A stretch of DNA of 64,000 nucleotides. Origin: Ptiloglossa arizonensis. Lineage: Eukaryota > Arthropoda > Insecta > Hymenoptera > Colletidae. The translations under genes and the position numbers were made by a program. A model generated the notes under the pieces. It made no database searches. It had not been told where the DNA came from and saw only the letters and a program-made list of their open reading frames with translations. The stretch lies in contig NW_027479290.1 of NCBI RefSeq assembly GCF_051014685.1, positions 1 through 64,000 on the forward strand, written 5' to 3'. Below, piece by piece: positions 35,304 to 48,382 of the stretch; position 1 is the first letter of the stretch, and each line of letters begins with the position of its first letter.

Positions 35304-36870
35304 AAAATTGCGAAAAATTTTTTGCCTTCTCAACCATTTCTTGGCTTCAAACTCCCATATCTCGCGAACGGATTGACATAACCCAAAAATTCCTATTGCA
35401 TCTGAAAGTAGAAACTCGCCCGATTACAACGGTATGTGTATTTTTTCCCTAGGCCATTCTGGTTAAGCGTTTGGAGCAGCAGAATTGCGAAAAATTTGTT
35501 GTCTTCTCAACCATTTCTTAGCTTGAAACTCCCATATCTCGCGAACCGATTGACCTAACCCAAAAATTCCTATTGCATTTGAAAGTAGAAACTCGCCCGA
35601 TTACAGCGGTACGTGTATTTTTCCACCAGGCCGTTCTGGTTAAGCGATTGGAGCAGCAGAAGTGCGAAAAATTTGTTGTCTTGACAACCATTTCTTAGCT
35701 TCAAAGTCCCATATCTCGCGAACGGATTGACCTAACCCAAAAATTCCTATTGTAACTGAAAGTAGAAACTCGCCCGATTACAACGGTATGTGTATTTTTT
35801 CCCTAGCCCATTCTGGTTAAGCGTTTGGAGCAGCAGAAGTGCGAAAAATTTGTTGTGTTTTCAACCATTTCTTAGCTTCAAAGTCCCATATCTCGCGAAC
35901 GGATTGACCTAACCCAAAAATTCCTTGTGCATTTGAAAGTAGAAACTCGCCCGATTACAACGGTACGTGTATTATTTCCCTAGGTCATTCTGGTTAAGCG
36001 TTTGGAGCAGCAGAATTGTGAAATATTTTTTGCCTTCTCTACCATTTCTTGGCTTCAAACTCCCATACCTCGCGAACGGATTGATCTAACCCAAAAATTC
36101 CTACTGCATCTGAAAGTAGAAACTCGCCCGATTACAACGGTATGTGTATTTTTTCCCTAGGCCGCTCTTGTTAAGCGATTGGAGCAGCAGAAGTGCGAAA
36201 AATTTGTTGTCTTGACAACCATTTCTTAGATTCAAAGTCCCATATCTCGCGAACGGATTGACCTAACCCAAAAATTCCTATTGTAACTGAAAGTAGAAAC
36301 TCGCCCGATTACAACGGTACGCGTATTTTTTCCCTAGGTCATTCTGGTTAAGCGTTTGGAGCAGCAGATTTGCGAAAAATTTGTTGTCTTCTCAACCATA
36401 TCTTAGCTTCAAACTCTCATATCTCGCGAACGGATTGACCTAACCCAAAAATTCCTATTGCATTTGAAAGTAGAAACTCGCCCGATTACAACGGTATGTG
36501 TATTTTTTCCCTAGGCCATTCTGGTTAAGCGATTGGAGCAGGAGAAGTGCGAAAAATTTGTTGTGTTTTCAACCATTTCTTAGCTTCAAAGTCCCATATC
36601 TCGCGAACGGATTGACCTAACCCAAAAATTCCTTGTGCATTTGAAAGTAGAAACTCGCACGATTACAACGGTACGTGTATTATTTCCCTAGGTCATTCTG
36701 GTTAAGCGTTTGAAGCAGCAGAATTGTGAAATATTTTTTGCCTTCTCTACCATTTCTTGGCTTCAAACTCCCATATCTCGCGAACGGATTGACCTAACCC
36801 AAAAGTTCCTATTGCATCTGAAAGTAGAAACTCGCCCAATTACAACGGTATTTGTATTTTTTCCCTAGGC
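35304..36870 (+). repeat. Spacer monomers between the two long duplicated blocks
   Basis: About nine monomers of mixed type include an f-g pair (35.82-36.1 kb) and a GGCCGCTCTTG variant (36.16 kb, again near 46.77 kb). A B-i-f series with ACTCGCACG also occurs. Parts resemble 30.2-30.85 kb, so this may be a degraded extension of the same duplication. No gene is seen. Confidence 0.65.
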
Positions 36871-39800
36871 CATTCTGGTTAAGCGTTTGAAGCAGCAGAA
36901 TTGCGAAAAATTTTTTGCCTTCTCAACTATTTCTTGGCTTCAAACTCCCATACCTCGCGAACGGATTGATCTAACCCAAACATTCCTATTGCATCTGAAA
37001 GTAGACACTCACCCGATTACAACGGTATGTGTATTTTTTCCCTAGGCCATTCTGGTTAAGCGTTTGGAGCGGCAGAATTGCGAAAAATTTGTAGTCTTCT
37101 CAACCATTTCTTAGCTTGAAACTCCCATATCTCGCGAACCGATTGACCTAACCCAAAAATTCCTATTGCATTTGAAAGTAGAAACTCGCCCGATTACAGC
37201 GGTACGTGTATTTTTCCACCAGGCCGTTCTGGTTAAGCGATTGGAGCAGCAGAAGTGCGAAAAATTTTTTGCCTTCTCAACCATTTCTTGGCTTCAAACT
37301 CCCATATCTCGCGAACGGATTGACCTAACCCAAAAATTCCTGTTACGTCTGAAAGTAGAAACTCGCCCGATTACAACGGTATGTGTATTTTTTCCCTAGC
37401 CCATTCTGGTTAAGCGTTTGGAGCAGCAGAATTGCGAAAAATTTGTTGTCTTCTCAACCATTTCTTAGCATCAAAGTCCCATATCTCGCGAACGGATTGA
37501 ACAAACCCAAAAATTCCTTCTGCGTCTGAAAGTAGAAACTCGCCCGATTACGACGGTATGCGTATTTTTTCCCTAGGCCATTCTGGTTAAGCGTTTGGAG
37601 CAGCAGAATTACGAAAAATTTTTTGCCTTCTCAACCATTTCTGCGCTTCAAACTCCCATATCTCGCCAACGGATTGACCTATCCCAAAAATTCCTATTGC
37701 ATTTGAAAGTAGAAACTCGCCCGATTACAACGGTATGTGTATTTTTTCCCTAGGCCATTCTGGTTAAGCGATTGGAGCAGGAGAAGTGCGAAAAATTTTT
37801 TGCCTTCTCAACCATTTCTTGGCTTCAAACTCCCATACCTCGCGAACGGATTGATCTAACCCAAAAATTCCTATTGCATCTGAAAGTAGAAACTCGCCCG
37901 ATTTCAACGGTATGTGTATTTTTTCCCTAGGCCATTCTGGTTAAGCGTTTGGAGCAGCAGATTTGCGAAAAATTTGTTGTCTTCTCAACCATATCTTAGA
38001 TTCAAACTCTCATATCTCGCGAACGGATTGACCTAATCCAAAAATTCCTATTGCATTTGAAAGTAGAAACTCGCACGATTACAACGGTATGTGTATTTTT
38101 TCCCTAGGCCATTCTGGTTAAGCGTTTGCAGCAGCAGGATTGCGAAAAATTTGTTGTCTTCTCAACCATTTCTTAGCTTGAAACTCCCATATCTCGCGAA
38201 CCGATTGACCTAACCCAAAAATTCCTATTGCATTTGAAAGTAGAAACTCGCCCGATTACAGCGGTACGTGTATTTTTCCACCAGGCCGTTCTGGTTAAGC
38301 GATTGGAGCAGCAGAAGTGCGAAAAATTTGTTGTCTTGACAACCATTTCTTAGCTTCAAAGTCCCATATCTCGCGAACGGATTGACCTAACCCAAAAATT
38401 CCTATTGCATCTGAAAGTAGAAACTCGCCCAATTTCAACGGTATTTGTATTTTTTCCCTAGGCCATTCTGGTTAAGCGTTTGGAGCAGCAGAATTGCGAA
38501 AAATTTTTTGCCTTCTCAACCATTTCTGCGCTTCAAACTCCCATATCTCGCGAACGGATTGACCTAATCCAAAAATTCCTATTGCATTTGAAAGTAGAAA
38601 CTCGCCCGATTACAACGGTATGTGTATTTTTTCCCTAGGCCATCCTGGTTAAGCGTTTGGAGCAGCAGAATTGCGAAAAATTTGTGGTCTTCTCAACCAT
38701 TTCTTAGCTTGAAACTGCCATATCTCGCGAAACGATTGACCTAACCCAAAAATTCCTATTGCATTTGAAAGTAGAAACTCGCCCGATTACAGCGGTACGT
38801 GTATTTTTCCACCAGGCCGTTCTGGTTAAGCGATTGGAGCAGCAGAAGTGCGAAAAATTTGTTGTCTTGACAACCATTTCTTAGCTTCAAAGTCCCATAT
38901 CTCGCGAACGGATTGACCTAACCCAAAAATTCCTTGTGCATTTGAAAGTAGAAACTCGCCCGATTACAACGGTACGTGTATTATTTCCCTAGGTCATTCT
39001 GGTTAAGCGTTTGGAGCAGCAGAATTGTGAAATATTTTTTGCCTTCTCTACCATTTCTTGGCTTCAAACTCCCATATCTCGCGAACGGATTGACCTAACC
39101 CAAAAATTCCTATTGCATCTGAAAGTAGAAACTCGCCCAATTACAACGGTATTTGTACTTTTTCCCTAGGCCATTCTTGTTAAGCGTTTGGAGCAGCAGA
39201 ATTGCGAAAAATTTTTTGCCTTCTCAACCATTTCTGCGCTTCAAACTCCCATATCTCGCGAACGGATTGACCTAACACAAAAATTCTTATTGCGTCTGAA
39301 AGTAGAAACTCGCCCGATTACAACGGTATGCGTATTTTTCCCTAGGCCATTCTGGTTAAGCGTTTGGAGCAGCAGATTTGCGAAAAATTTGTTGTCTTCT
39401 CAAGCATATCTTAGATTCAAGCTCTCATATCTCGCGAACGGATTGACCTAATCCAAAAATTCCGATTGCATTTGAAAGTAGAAACTCGCCCGATTACAAC
39501 GGTATGTGTATTTTTTCCCTAGGCCATTCAGGTTAAGCGTTTGAAGCAGCAGAATTGCGAAAAATTTTTTGCCTTCTCAACTATTTCTTGGCTTCAAACT
39601 CCCATACCTCGCGAACGGATTGATCTAACCCAAACATTCCTATTGCATCTGAAAGTAGACACTCGCCCGATTACAACGGTATGTGTATTTTTTCCCTAGG
39701 CCATTCTGGTTAAGCGTTTGGAGCGGCAGAATTGCGAAAAATTTGTTGTCTTCTCAACCATTTCTTAGCTTGAAACTCCCATATCTCGCGAACCGATTGA

Positions 39801-41318
39801 CCTAACCCAAAAATTCGTATTGCATTTGAATGTAGAAACTCGCCCGATTACAGCGGTCGTGTATTTTTTCCCTAGCCCATTCTGGTTAAGCGTTTGGAGC
39901 AGCAGAATTGCGAAAAATTTGTTGTCTTCTCAACCATTTCTTAGCATCAAAGTCCCATATCTCGCGAACGGATTGAACAAACCCAAAAATTCCTTCTGCG
40001 TCTGAAAGTAGAAACTCGCCCGATTACAACGGTATGCGTATTTTTTCCCTAGGCCATTCTGGTTAAGCGTTTGGAGCAGCAGAATTACGACAAATTTTTT
40101 GGCATCTCAACGATTTCTTGGCTTCAAACTCCCATATCTCGCAAACGGATTGACCTAATCCAAAAATTCCTATGGCATCTGAAAGTAGAAACTCGCCCGA
40201 TTACAGCGGTCGTGTATTTTTACCCTAGGACATTCTGGTTAAACGTTTGGAGCAGCAGAATTGTGAAAAATTTTTTGCCTTCTCCACCATTTCTTGGCTT
40301 CAAACTCCCATATCTCGCGAACGGATTGACCTAACCCAAAAATTCCTATTGCATCTGAAAGTAGAAACTCGCCCGATTACAGCGGTACGTGTATTTTTCC
40401 ACCAGGCCGTTCTGGTTAAGCGATTGGAGCAGCAGAAGTGCGAAAAATTTGTTGTCTTGACAACCATTTCTTAGCTTCAAAGTCCCATATCTCGCGAACG
40501 GATTGACCTAACCCAAAAATTCCTATTGCATCTGAAAGTAGAAACTCGCCCAATTTCAACGGTATTTGTATTTTTTCCCTAGGCCATTCTGGTTAAGCGT
40601 TTGGAGCAGCAGAATTGCGAAAAATTTGTTGTCTTCTCAACCATTTCTTAGCTTGAAACTCCCATATCTCGCGAACCGATTGACCTAACCCAAAAATTCC
40701 TATTGTATTTGAAAGTAGAAACTCGCCCGATTACAGCGGTACGTGTATTTTTCCACCAGGCCGTTCTGGTTAAGCGATTGGAGCAGCAGAAGTGCGAAAA
40801 ATTTGTTGTCTTGACAACCATTTCTTAGCTTCAAAGTCCCATATCTCGCGAACGGATTGACCTAACCCAAAAATTCCTATTGCATCTGAAAGTAGAAACT
40901 CGCCCAATTTCAACGGTATTTGTATTTTTTCCCTAGGCCATTCTGGTTAAGCGTTTGGAGCAGCAGAATTGCGAAAAATTTGTTGTCTTCTCAACCATAT
41001 CTTAGCTTCAAACTCTCATATCTCGCGAACGGATTGACCTAACCCAAAAATTCCTATTGCATTTGAAAGTAGAAACTCGCCCGATTACAAAGGTATGTGT
41101 ATTTTTTCCCTAGGCCATTCTGGTTAAGCGATTGGAGCAGGAGAAGTGCGAAAAATTTGTTGTGTTTTCAACCATTTCTTAGCTTCAAAGTCCCATATCT
41201 CGCGAACGGATTGACCTAACCCAAAAATTCCTATTGCATCTGAAAGTAGAAACTCGCCCAATTACAACGGTATTTGTACTTTTTCCCTAGGCCATTCTTG
41301 TTAAGCGTTTGGAGCAGC
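36871..41318 (+). repeat. Long segmental duplication, copy 2
   Basis: This is the counterpart of 30855-35303. It has one extra monomer at about 37177-37353 (an h-type with TGTTACGTCTG) and lacks one present in copy 1 at about 33660-33850. At the latter joint, near 39855, the sequence reads GCGGTCGTG in place of GCGGTACGTG, a 1-bp scar at the deletion point. Otherwise the two blocks match monomer for monomer. Confidence 0.85.
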
Positions 41319-43251
41319 AGAATTGCGAAAAATTTTTTGCCTTCTCAACCATTTCTGCGCTTCAAACTCCCATATCTCGCGAACGGATTGACCTAACACA
41401 AAAATTCTTATTGCGTCTGAAAGTAGAAACTCGCCCGATTACAACGGTATGCGTATTTTTCCCTAGGCCATTCTGGTTAAGCGTTTGGAGCAGCAGATTT
41501 GCGAAAAATTTGTTGTCTTCTCAACCATATCTTAGATTCAAACTCTCATATCTCGCGAACGGATTGACCTAATCCAAAAATTCCGATTGCATTTGAAAGT
41601 AGAAACTCGCCCGATTACGACGGTATGTGTATTTTTTCCCTAGGCCATTCAGGTTAAGCGTTTGAAGCAGCAGAATTGCGAAAAATTTTTTGCCTTCTCA
41701 ACTATTTCTTGGCTTCAAACTCCCATACCTCGCGAACGGATTGATCTAACCCAAAAATTCCTATTGCATCTGAAAGTAGACACTCGCCCGATTACAACGG
41801 TATGTGTATTTTTTCCCTAGGCCATTCTGGTTAAGCGTTTGGAGTAGCAGAATTGCGAAAAATTTGTTGTCTTCTCAACCATTTCTTGGCTTCAAACTCC
41901 CATATCTCGCGAACGGATTGACCTAACCTAAAAATTCCTGTTGCATCTGAAAGTAGAGACTCGCCCGATTACAACGGTATGTGTATTTTTTCCCTAGGCC
42001 ATTCTGGTTAAGCGTTTGGAGCAGCAGAAATGTGAAACATTTTTTGCCTTCTCTACCATTTCTTGGCTTCAAACTCCCATATCTCGCGAACGGATTGACT
42101 TAACCCAAAAATTCCTATTGCATCTGAAAGTAGAAACTCGCCCGATTACAACGGTGTGTGTATTTTTACCCTAGGCCATCCTGGTTAAGCGTTTAGAGCA
42201 GCAGAATTGCGCAAAAATTTTTTGCCTTCTCAACCATTTCTTGGCTTCAAACTCCCATATCTCGCGAACGGATTGACCTAACCTAAAAATTCCTATTGCA
42301 TCTGAAAGTAGAAGCTCGCCCGATTACAACGGTATGTGTATTTTTTCCCTAGGCCATTCTGTTTAAGCGTTTGGAGCAGCAGAATTGCGAAAAATTTTTT
42401 GCCTTCTCAACCATTTCTTGGCTTCAAACTTCCATATCTCGCGAACGGATTGTCCTAACCCAGAAATTCCTGTTGCGTCTGAAAGTAGAAACTCGCCCAA
42501 TTATAACGGTATGTGAATTTTTTCCCTAGCCCATTCTGGTTAAGCGTTTGGAGCAGCAGAATTGCGAAAAATTTGTTGTCTTGTCAACCATTTCTTAGTT
42601 TCAAAGTCCCATATCTCGCGAACGGATTGACCGAACCCAAAAATTCCTATTGTAACTGAAAGTAGAAACTCGCCCGATTACAACGGTATGTGTATTTTTT
42701 CCCTAGGCCATTCTGGTTATGCGTTTGGAGCAACAGAATTGCGAAAAATTTGTTGTCTTCTCAACCATTTCTTAGCTTCAAACCCTCATATCTCGCGAAC
42801 GGATTGACCTAACCCAAAAATTCCTATTGCATTTGAAAGTAGAAACTCGCCCGATTACAACGGTACGTGTATTTTTCCCCTAGGGCATTCTGGTTAAGCG
42901 ATTGGAGCAGCAGAAGTGCGAAAAATTTGTTGTCTTGTCAACCATTTCTTAGCTTCAAAGTCCCATATCTCGCGAACGGATTGACCGAACCCAAAAATTC
43001 CAATTGTAACTGAAAGTAGAAACTCGCCCGATTACAACGGTATGTGTATTTTTTCGCTAGGCCATTCTGGTTAAGCGTTTGGAGCAGCAGAATTGTGAAA
43101 AATTTTTTGCCTTCTCCACCATTTCTTGGCTTCAAACTCCCATATCTCGAGAACGGTTTGACATAACCCAAAAATTCCTATTGCATCTGAAAGTAGAAAC
43201 TCGCCTAATTACAACGGTATGTGTATTTTTTCCCTAGGCCATTCTGGTTAA
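41305..43251 (+). repeat. 11-mer HOR copy 1 (1,947 bp)
   Basis: Eleven monomers are repeated at +1,947 bp (42189/44136 and others). They begin with a, b and c types of Domain I. Domain III types follow: ATGTGAAACAT, GCGTTTAGAGCAG with TTGCGCAAAAA, CTGTTTAAG with AATTATAACGG, CTTGTCAACC with GACCGAACCC and TTGTAACTG, and TTATGCG with GAGCAACAG. This unit is the bridge between the two HOR vocabularies. It overlaps the end of the preceding long duplication by 14 bp because both share monomer a. Confidence 0.85.
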
Positions 43252-45198
43252 GCGTTTGGAGCAGCAAAATTGCGAAAAATTTTTTGCCTTCTCAACCATT
43301 TCTTGGCTTCAAACTCCCATATCTCGCGAACGGATTGACCTAACACAAAAATTCCTATTGCGTCTGAAAGTAGAAACTCGCCCGATTACAACGGTATGCG
43401 TATTTTTCCCTAGGCCATTCTGGTTAAGCGTTTGGAGCAGCAGATTTGCGAAAAATTTGTTGTCTTCTCAACCATATCTTAGCTTCAAACTCTCATATCT
43501 CGCGAACGGATTGACCTAATCCAAAAATTCCGATTGCATTTGAAAGTAGAAACTCGCCCGATTACGACGGTATGTGTATTTTTTCCCTAGGCCATTCAGG
43601 TTAAGCGTTTGAAGCAGCAGAATTGCGAAAAATTTTTTGCCTTCTCAACTATTTCTTGGCTTCAAACTCCCATACCTCGCGAACGGATTGATCTAACCCA
43701 AAAATTCCTATTGCATCTGAAAGTAGACACTCGCCCGATTACAACGGTATGTGTATTTTTTCCCTAGGCCATTCTGGTTAAGCGTTTGGAGCAGCAGAAT
43801 TGCGAAAAATTTGTTGTCTTCTCAACCATTTCTTGGCTTCAAACTCCCATATCTCGCGAACGGATTGACCTAACCTAAAAATTCCTGTTGCATCTGAAAG
43901 TAGAGACTCGCCCGATTACAACGGTATGTGTATTTTTTCCCTAGGCCATTCTGGTTAAGCGTTTGGAGCAGCAGAAATGTGAAACATTTTTTGCCTTCTC
44001 TACCATTTCTTGGCTTCAAACTCCCATATCTCGCGAACGGATTGACTTAACCCAAAAATTCCTATTGCATCTGAAAGTAGAAACTCGCCCGATTACAACG
44101 GTGTGTGTATTTTTACCCTAGGCCATCCTGGTTAAGCGTTTAGAGCAGCAGAATTGCGCAAAAATTTTTTGCCTTCTCAACCATTTCTTGGCTTCAAACT
44201 CCCATATCTCGCGAACGGATTGACCTAACCTAAAAATTCCTATTGCATCTGAAAGTAGAAGCTCGCCCGATTACAACGGTATGTGTATTTTTTCCCTAGG
44301 CCATTCTGTTTAAGCGTTTGGAGCAGCAGAATTGCGAAAAATTTTTTGCCTTCTCAACCATTTCTTGGCTTCAAACTTCCATATCTCGCGAACGGATTGT
44401 CCTAACCCAGAAATTCCTGTTGCGTCTGAAAGTAGAAACTCGCCCAATTATAACGGTATGTGAATTTTTTCCCTAGCCCATTCTGGTTAAGCGTTTGGAG
44501 CAGCAGAATTGCGAAAAATTTGTTGTCTTGTCAACCATTTCTTAGTTTCAAAGTCCCATATCTCGCGAACGGATTGACCGAACCCAAAAATTCCTATTGT
44601 AACTGAAAGTAGAAACTCGCCCGATTACAACGGTATGTGTATTTTTTCCCTAGGCCATTCTGGTTATGCGTTTGGAGCAACAGAATTGCGAAAAATTTGT
44701 TGTCTTCTCAACCATTTCTTAGCTTCAAACCCTCATATCTCGCGAACGGATTGACCTAACCCAAAAATTCCTATTGCATTTGAAAGTAGAAACTCGCCCG
44801 ATTACAACGGTACGTGTATTTTTCCCCTAGGGCATTCTGGTTAAGCGATTGGAGCAGCAGAAGTGCGAAAAATTTGTTGTCTTGTCAACCATTTCTTAGC
44901 TTCAAAGTCCCATATCTCGCGAACGGATTGACCGAACCCAAAAATTCCAATTGTAACTGAAAGTAGAAACTCGCCCGATTACAACGGTATGTGTATTTTT
45001 TCGCTAGGCCATTCTGGTTAAGCGTTTGGAGCAGCAGAATTGTGAAAAATTTTTTGCCTTCTCCACCATTTCTTGGCTTCAAACTCCCATATCTCGAGAA
45101 CGGTTTGACATAACCCAAAAATTCCTATTGCATCTGAAAGTAGAAACTCGCCTAATTACAACGGTATGTGTATTTTTTCCCTAGGCCATTCTGGTTAA
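43252..45198 (+). repeat. 11-mer HOR copy 2 (1,947 bp)
   Basis: This is a tandem copy of the previous unit. Differences seen are GCAGCAAAATTG for GCAGCAGAATTG, TTCTTGGCTTC for TTCTGCGCTTC and TCTTAGCTTC for TCTTAGATTC, all in the first two monomers. The a-like monomer has therefore been partly replaced. Confidence 0.85.
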
Positions 45199-47900
45199 GC
45201 GTTTGGAGCAGCAAAATTGCGAAAAATTTTTTGCCTTCTCAACCATTTCTTGGCTTCAAACTCCCATATCTCGCGAACGGATTGACCTAACACAAAAATT
45301 CCTATTGCGTCTGAAAGTAGAAACTCGCCCGATTACAACGGTATGCGTATTTTTCCCTAGGCCATTCTGGTTAAGCGTTTGGAGCAGCAGATTTGCGAAA
45401 AATTTGTTGTCTTCTCAACCATATCTTAGATTCAAACTCTCATATCTCGCGAACGGATTGACCTAATCCAAAAATTCCGATTGCATTTGAAAGTAGAAAC
45501 TCGCCCGATTACGACGGTATGTGTATTTTTTCCCTAGGCCATTCAGGTTAAGCGTTTGAAGCAGCAGAATTGCGAAAAATTTTTTGCCTTCTCAACTATT
45601 TCTTGGCTTCAAACTCCCATACCTCGCGAACGGATTGACCTAACACAAAAATTCTTATTGCGTCTGAAAGTAGAAACTCGCCCGATTACAACGGTATGCG
45701 TATTTTTCCCTAGGCCATTCTGGTTAAGCGTTTGGAGCAGCAGATTTGCGAAAAATTTGTTGTCTTCTCAACCATATCTTAGATTCAAACTCTCATATCT
45801 CGCGAACGGATTGACCTAATCCAAAAATTCCGATTGCATTTGAAAGTAGAAACTCGCCCGATTACGTCGGTATGTGTATTTTTTCCCTAGGCCATTCAGG
45901 TTAAGCGTTTGAAGCAGCAGAATTGCGAAAAATTTTTTGCCTTCTCAACTATTTCTTGGCTTCAAACTCCCATACCTCGCGAACGGATTGATCTAACCCA
46001 AAAATTCCTATTGCATCTGAAAGTAGACACTCGCCCGATTACAACGGTATGTGTATTTTTTCCCTAGGCCATTCTGGTTAAGCGTTTGGAGCAGCAGAAT
46101 TGCGAAAAATTTGTTGTCTTCTCAACCATTTCTTAGCTTGAAACTCCCATATCTCGCGAACCGATTGACCTAACCCAAAAATTCCTATTGCATTTGAAAG
46201 TAGAAACTCGCCCGATTACAGCGGTACGTGTATTTTTTCCCTAGGCCATTCTGGTTAAACGTTTGGAGCAGCAGAATTGGGAAAAATTTTTTGCCTTCTC
46301 CACCATTTCTTGGCTTCAAACTCCCATATCTCGCGAACGGTTTGACCTAACCCAAAAATTCCTGTTACGTCTGAAAGTAGAAACTCGCCCGATTACAACG
46401 GTATGTGTATTTTTTCCCTAGCCCATTCTGGTTAAGCGTTTGGAGCAGCAGAAGTGCGAAAAATTTGTTGTGTTTTCAACCATTTCTTAGCTTCAAAGTC
46501 CCATATCTCGCGAACGGATTGACCTAACCCAAAAATTCCTTGTGCATTTGAAAGTAGAAACTCGCCCGATTACAACGGTACGTGTATTATTTCCCTAGGT
46601 CATTCTGGTTAAGCGTTTGGAGCAGCAGAATTGTGAAATATTTTTTGCCTTCTCTACCATTTCTTGGCTTCAAACTCCCATACCTCGCGAACGGATTGAT
46701 CTAACCCAAAAATTCCTACTGCATCTGAAAGTAGAAACTCGCCCGATTACAACGGTATGTATATTTTTTCCCTAGGCCGCTCTTGTTAAGCGATTGGAGC
46801 AGCAGAAGTGCGAAAAATTTGTTGTCTTGACAACCATTTCTTAGATTCAAAGTCCCATATCTCGCGAACGGATTGACCTAACCCAAAAATTCCTATTGTA
46901 ACTGAAAGTAGAAACTCGCCCGATTACAACGGTACGCGTATTTTTTCCCTAGGTCATTCTGGTTAAGCGTTTGAAGCAGCAGAATTGCGAAAAATTTTTT
47001 GCCTTCTCAACTATTTCTTGGCTTCAAACTCCCATACCTCGCGAACGGATTGATCTAACCCAAAAATTCCTATTGCATCTGAAAGTAGACACTCGCCCGA
47101 TTACAACGGTATGTGTATTTTTTCCCTAGGCCATTCTGGTTAAGCGTTTGGAGCAGCAGAATTGCGAAAAATTTGTTGTCTTCTCAACCATTTCTTAGCT
47201 TGAAACTCCCATATCTCGCGAACCGATTGACCTAACCCAAAAATTCCTATTGCATTTGAAAGTAGAAACTCGCCCGATTACAGCGGTACGTGTATTTTTC
47301 CACCAGGCCGTTCTGGTTAAGCGATTGGAGCAGCAGAATTGCGAAAAATTTTTTGCCTTCTCAACTATTTCTTGGCTTCAAACTCCCATATCTCGCGAAC
47401 GGATTGACCTAACCCAAAAATTCCTGTTACGTCTGAAAGTAGAAACTCGCCCGATTACAACGGTATGTGTATTTTTTCCCTAGCCCATTCTGGTGAAGCG
47501 TTTGGAGCAGCAGAATTGCGAAAAATTTGTTGTCTTCTCAACCATTTCTTAGCATCAAAGTCCCATATCTCGTGAACGGATTGAACAAACCCAAAAATTC
47601 CTTCTGCGTCTGAGAGTAGAAACTCGCCCGATTACAACGGTATGCGTATTTTTTCCCTAGGCCATTCTGGTTAAGCGTTTGGAGCAGCAGAATTACGAAA
47701 AATTTTTTGGCATCTCAACGATTTCTTGGCTTCAAACTCCCATATCTCGCGAACCAATTGACCTAACCCAAAAATTCCTATTGCATCTGAAAGTAGAAAC
47801 TCGCCCAATTTCAACGGTATTTGTATTTTTTCCCTAGGCCATTCTGGTTAAGCGTTTGGAGCAGCATAATTGCGAGAAATTTGTTGTCTTCTCAACCATA
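45199..47900 (+). repeat. Partial third 11-mer copy and mixed monomers
   Basis: Similarity to the 11-mer continues to about 45638. There a 353-bp dimer (a/b-like, starting about 45199) is repeated at about 45552. Then c, d, e, f, g and i-like monomers of Domain I type appear (to about 47.5 kb). They include the GGCCGCTCTTG variant near 46777 shared with 36161. No gene is seen. Confidence 0.7.
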
Positions 47901-48382
47901 TCTTAGATTCAAACTCCCATATCTCGCGAACGGATTGACCTATCCCAAAAGTTCCTGTTGCATCTGAAAGTAGAGACTCGTCCGATTACAACGGTATGTG
48001 TATTTTTTCCCTAGGCCATTCTGGTTAAGCGTTTGGAGCAGCAGAAATGTGAAACATTTTTTGCCTTCTCAACCATTTCTTGACTTCAAACTCCCATATC
48101 TCGCGAACGGATTGATCTACCCCAAAAGTTCCTGTTGCATCTGAAAGTAGAGACTCGCCCGATTACAACGGTATGTGTATTTTTTCCCTAGGCCATTCTG
48201 GTTAAGCGTTTGGAGCAGCAGAAATGTGAAACATTTTTTGCCTTCTCTACCATTTCTTGGCTTCAAACTCCCATATCTCGCGAACGGATTGACTTAACCC
48301 AAAAATTCCTATTGCATCTGAAAGTAGAAACTCGCCCGATTACAACGGTGTGTGTATTTTTACCCTAGGCCATCCTGGTTAA
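47901..48382 (+). repeat. Local dimer-scale duplication of ATGTGAAACAT monomers
   Basis: Two adjacent monomers carry AGAAATGTGAAACATTTTTT, preceded by GTTCCTGTTGCATCTG and GTAGAGACTCG variants. The series leads into the GCGTTTAGAGCAG monomer at 48383, the start of the 15-mer. Confidence 0.65.

Noticed and set aside
42938..43171. A minus-strand 77-codon open frame, duplicated at 44885-45118
   Set aside because: The two copies are 1,947 bp apart, exactly the 11-mer HOR period, and each lies wholly within satellite monomers. It is a by-product of the repeat.
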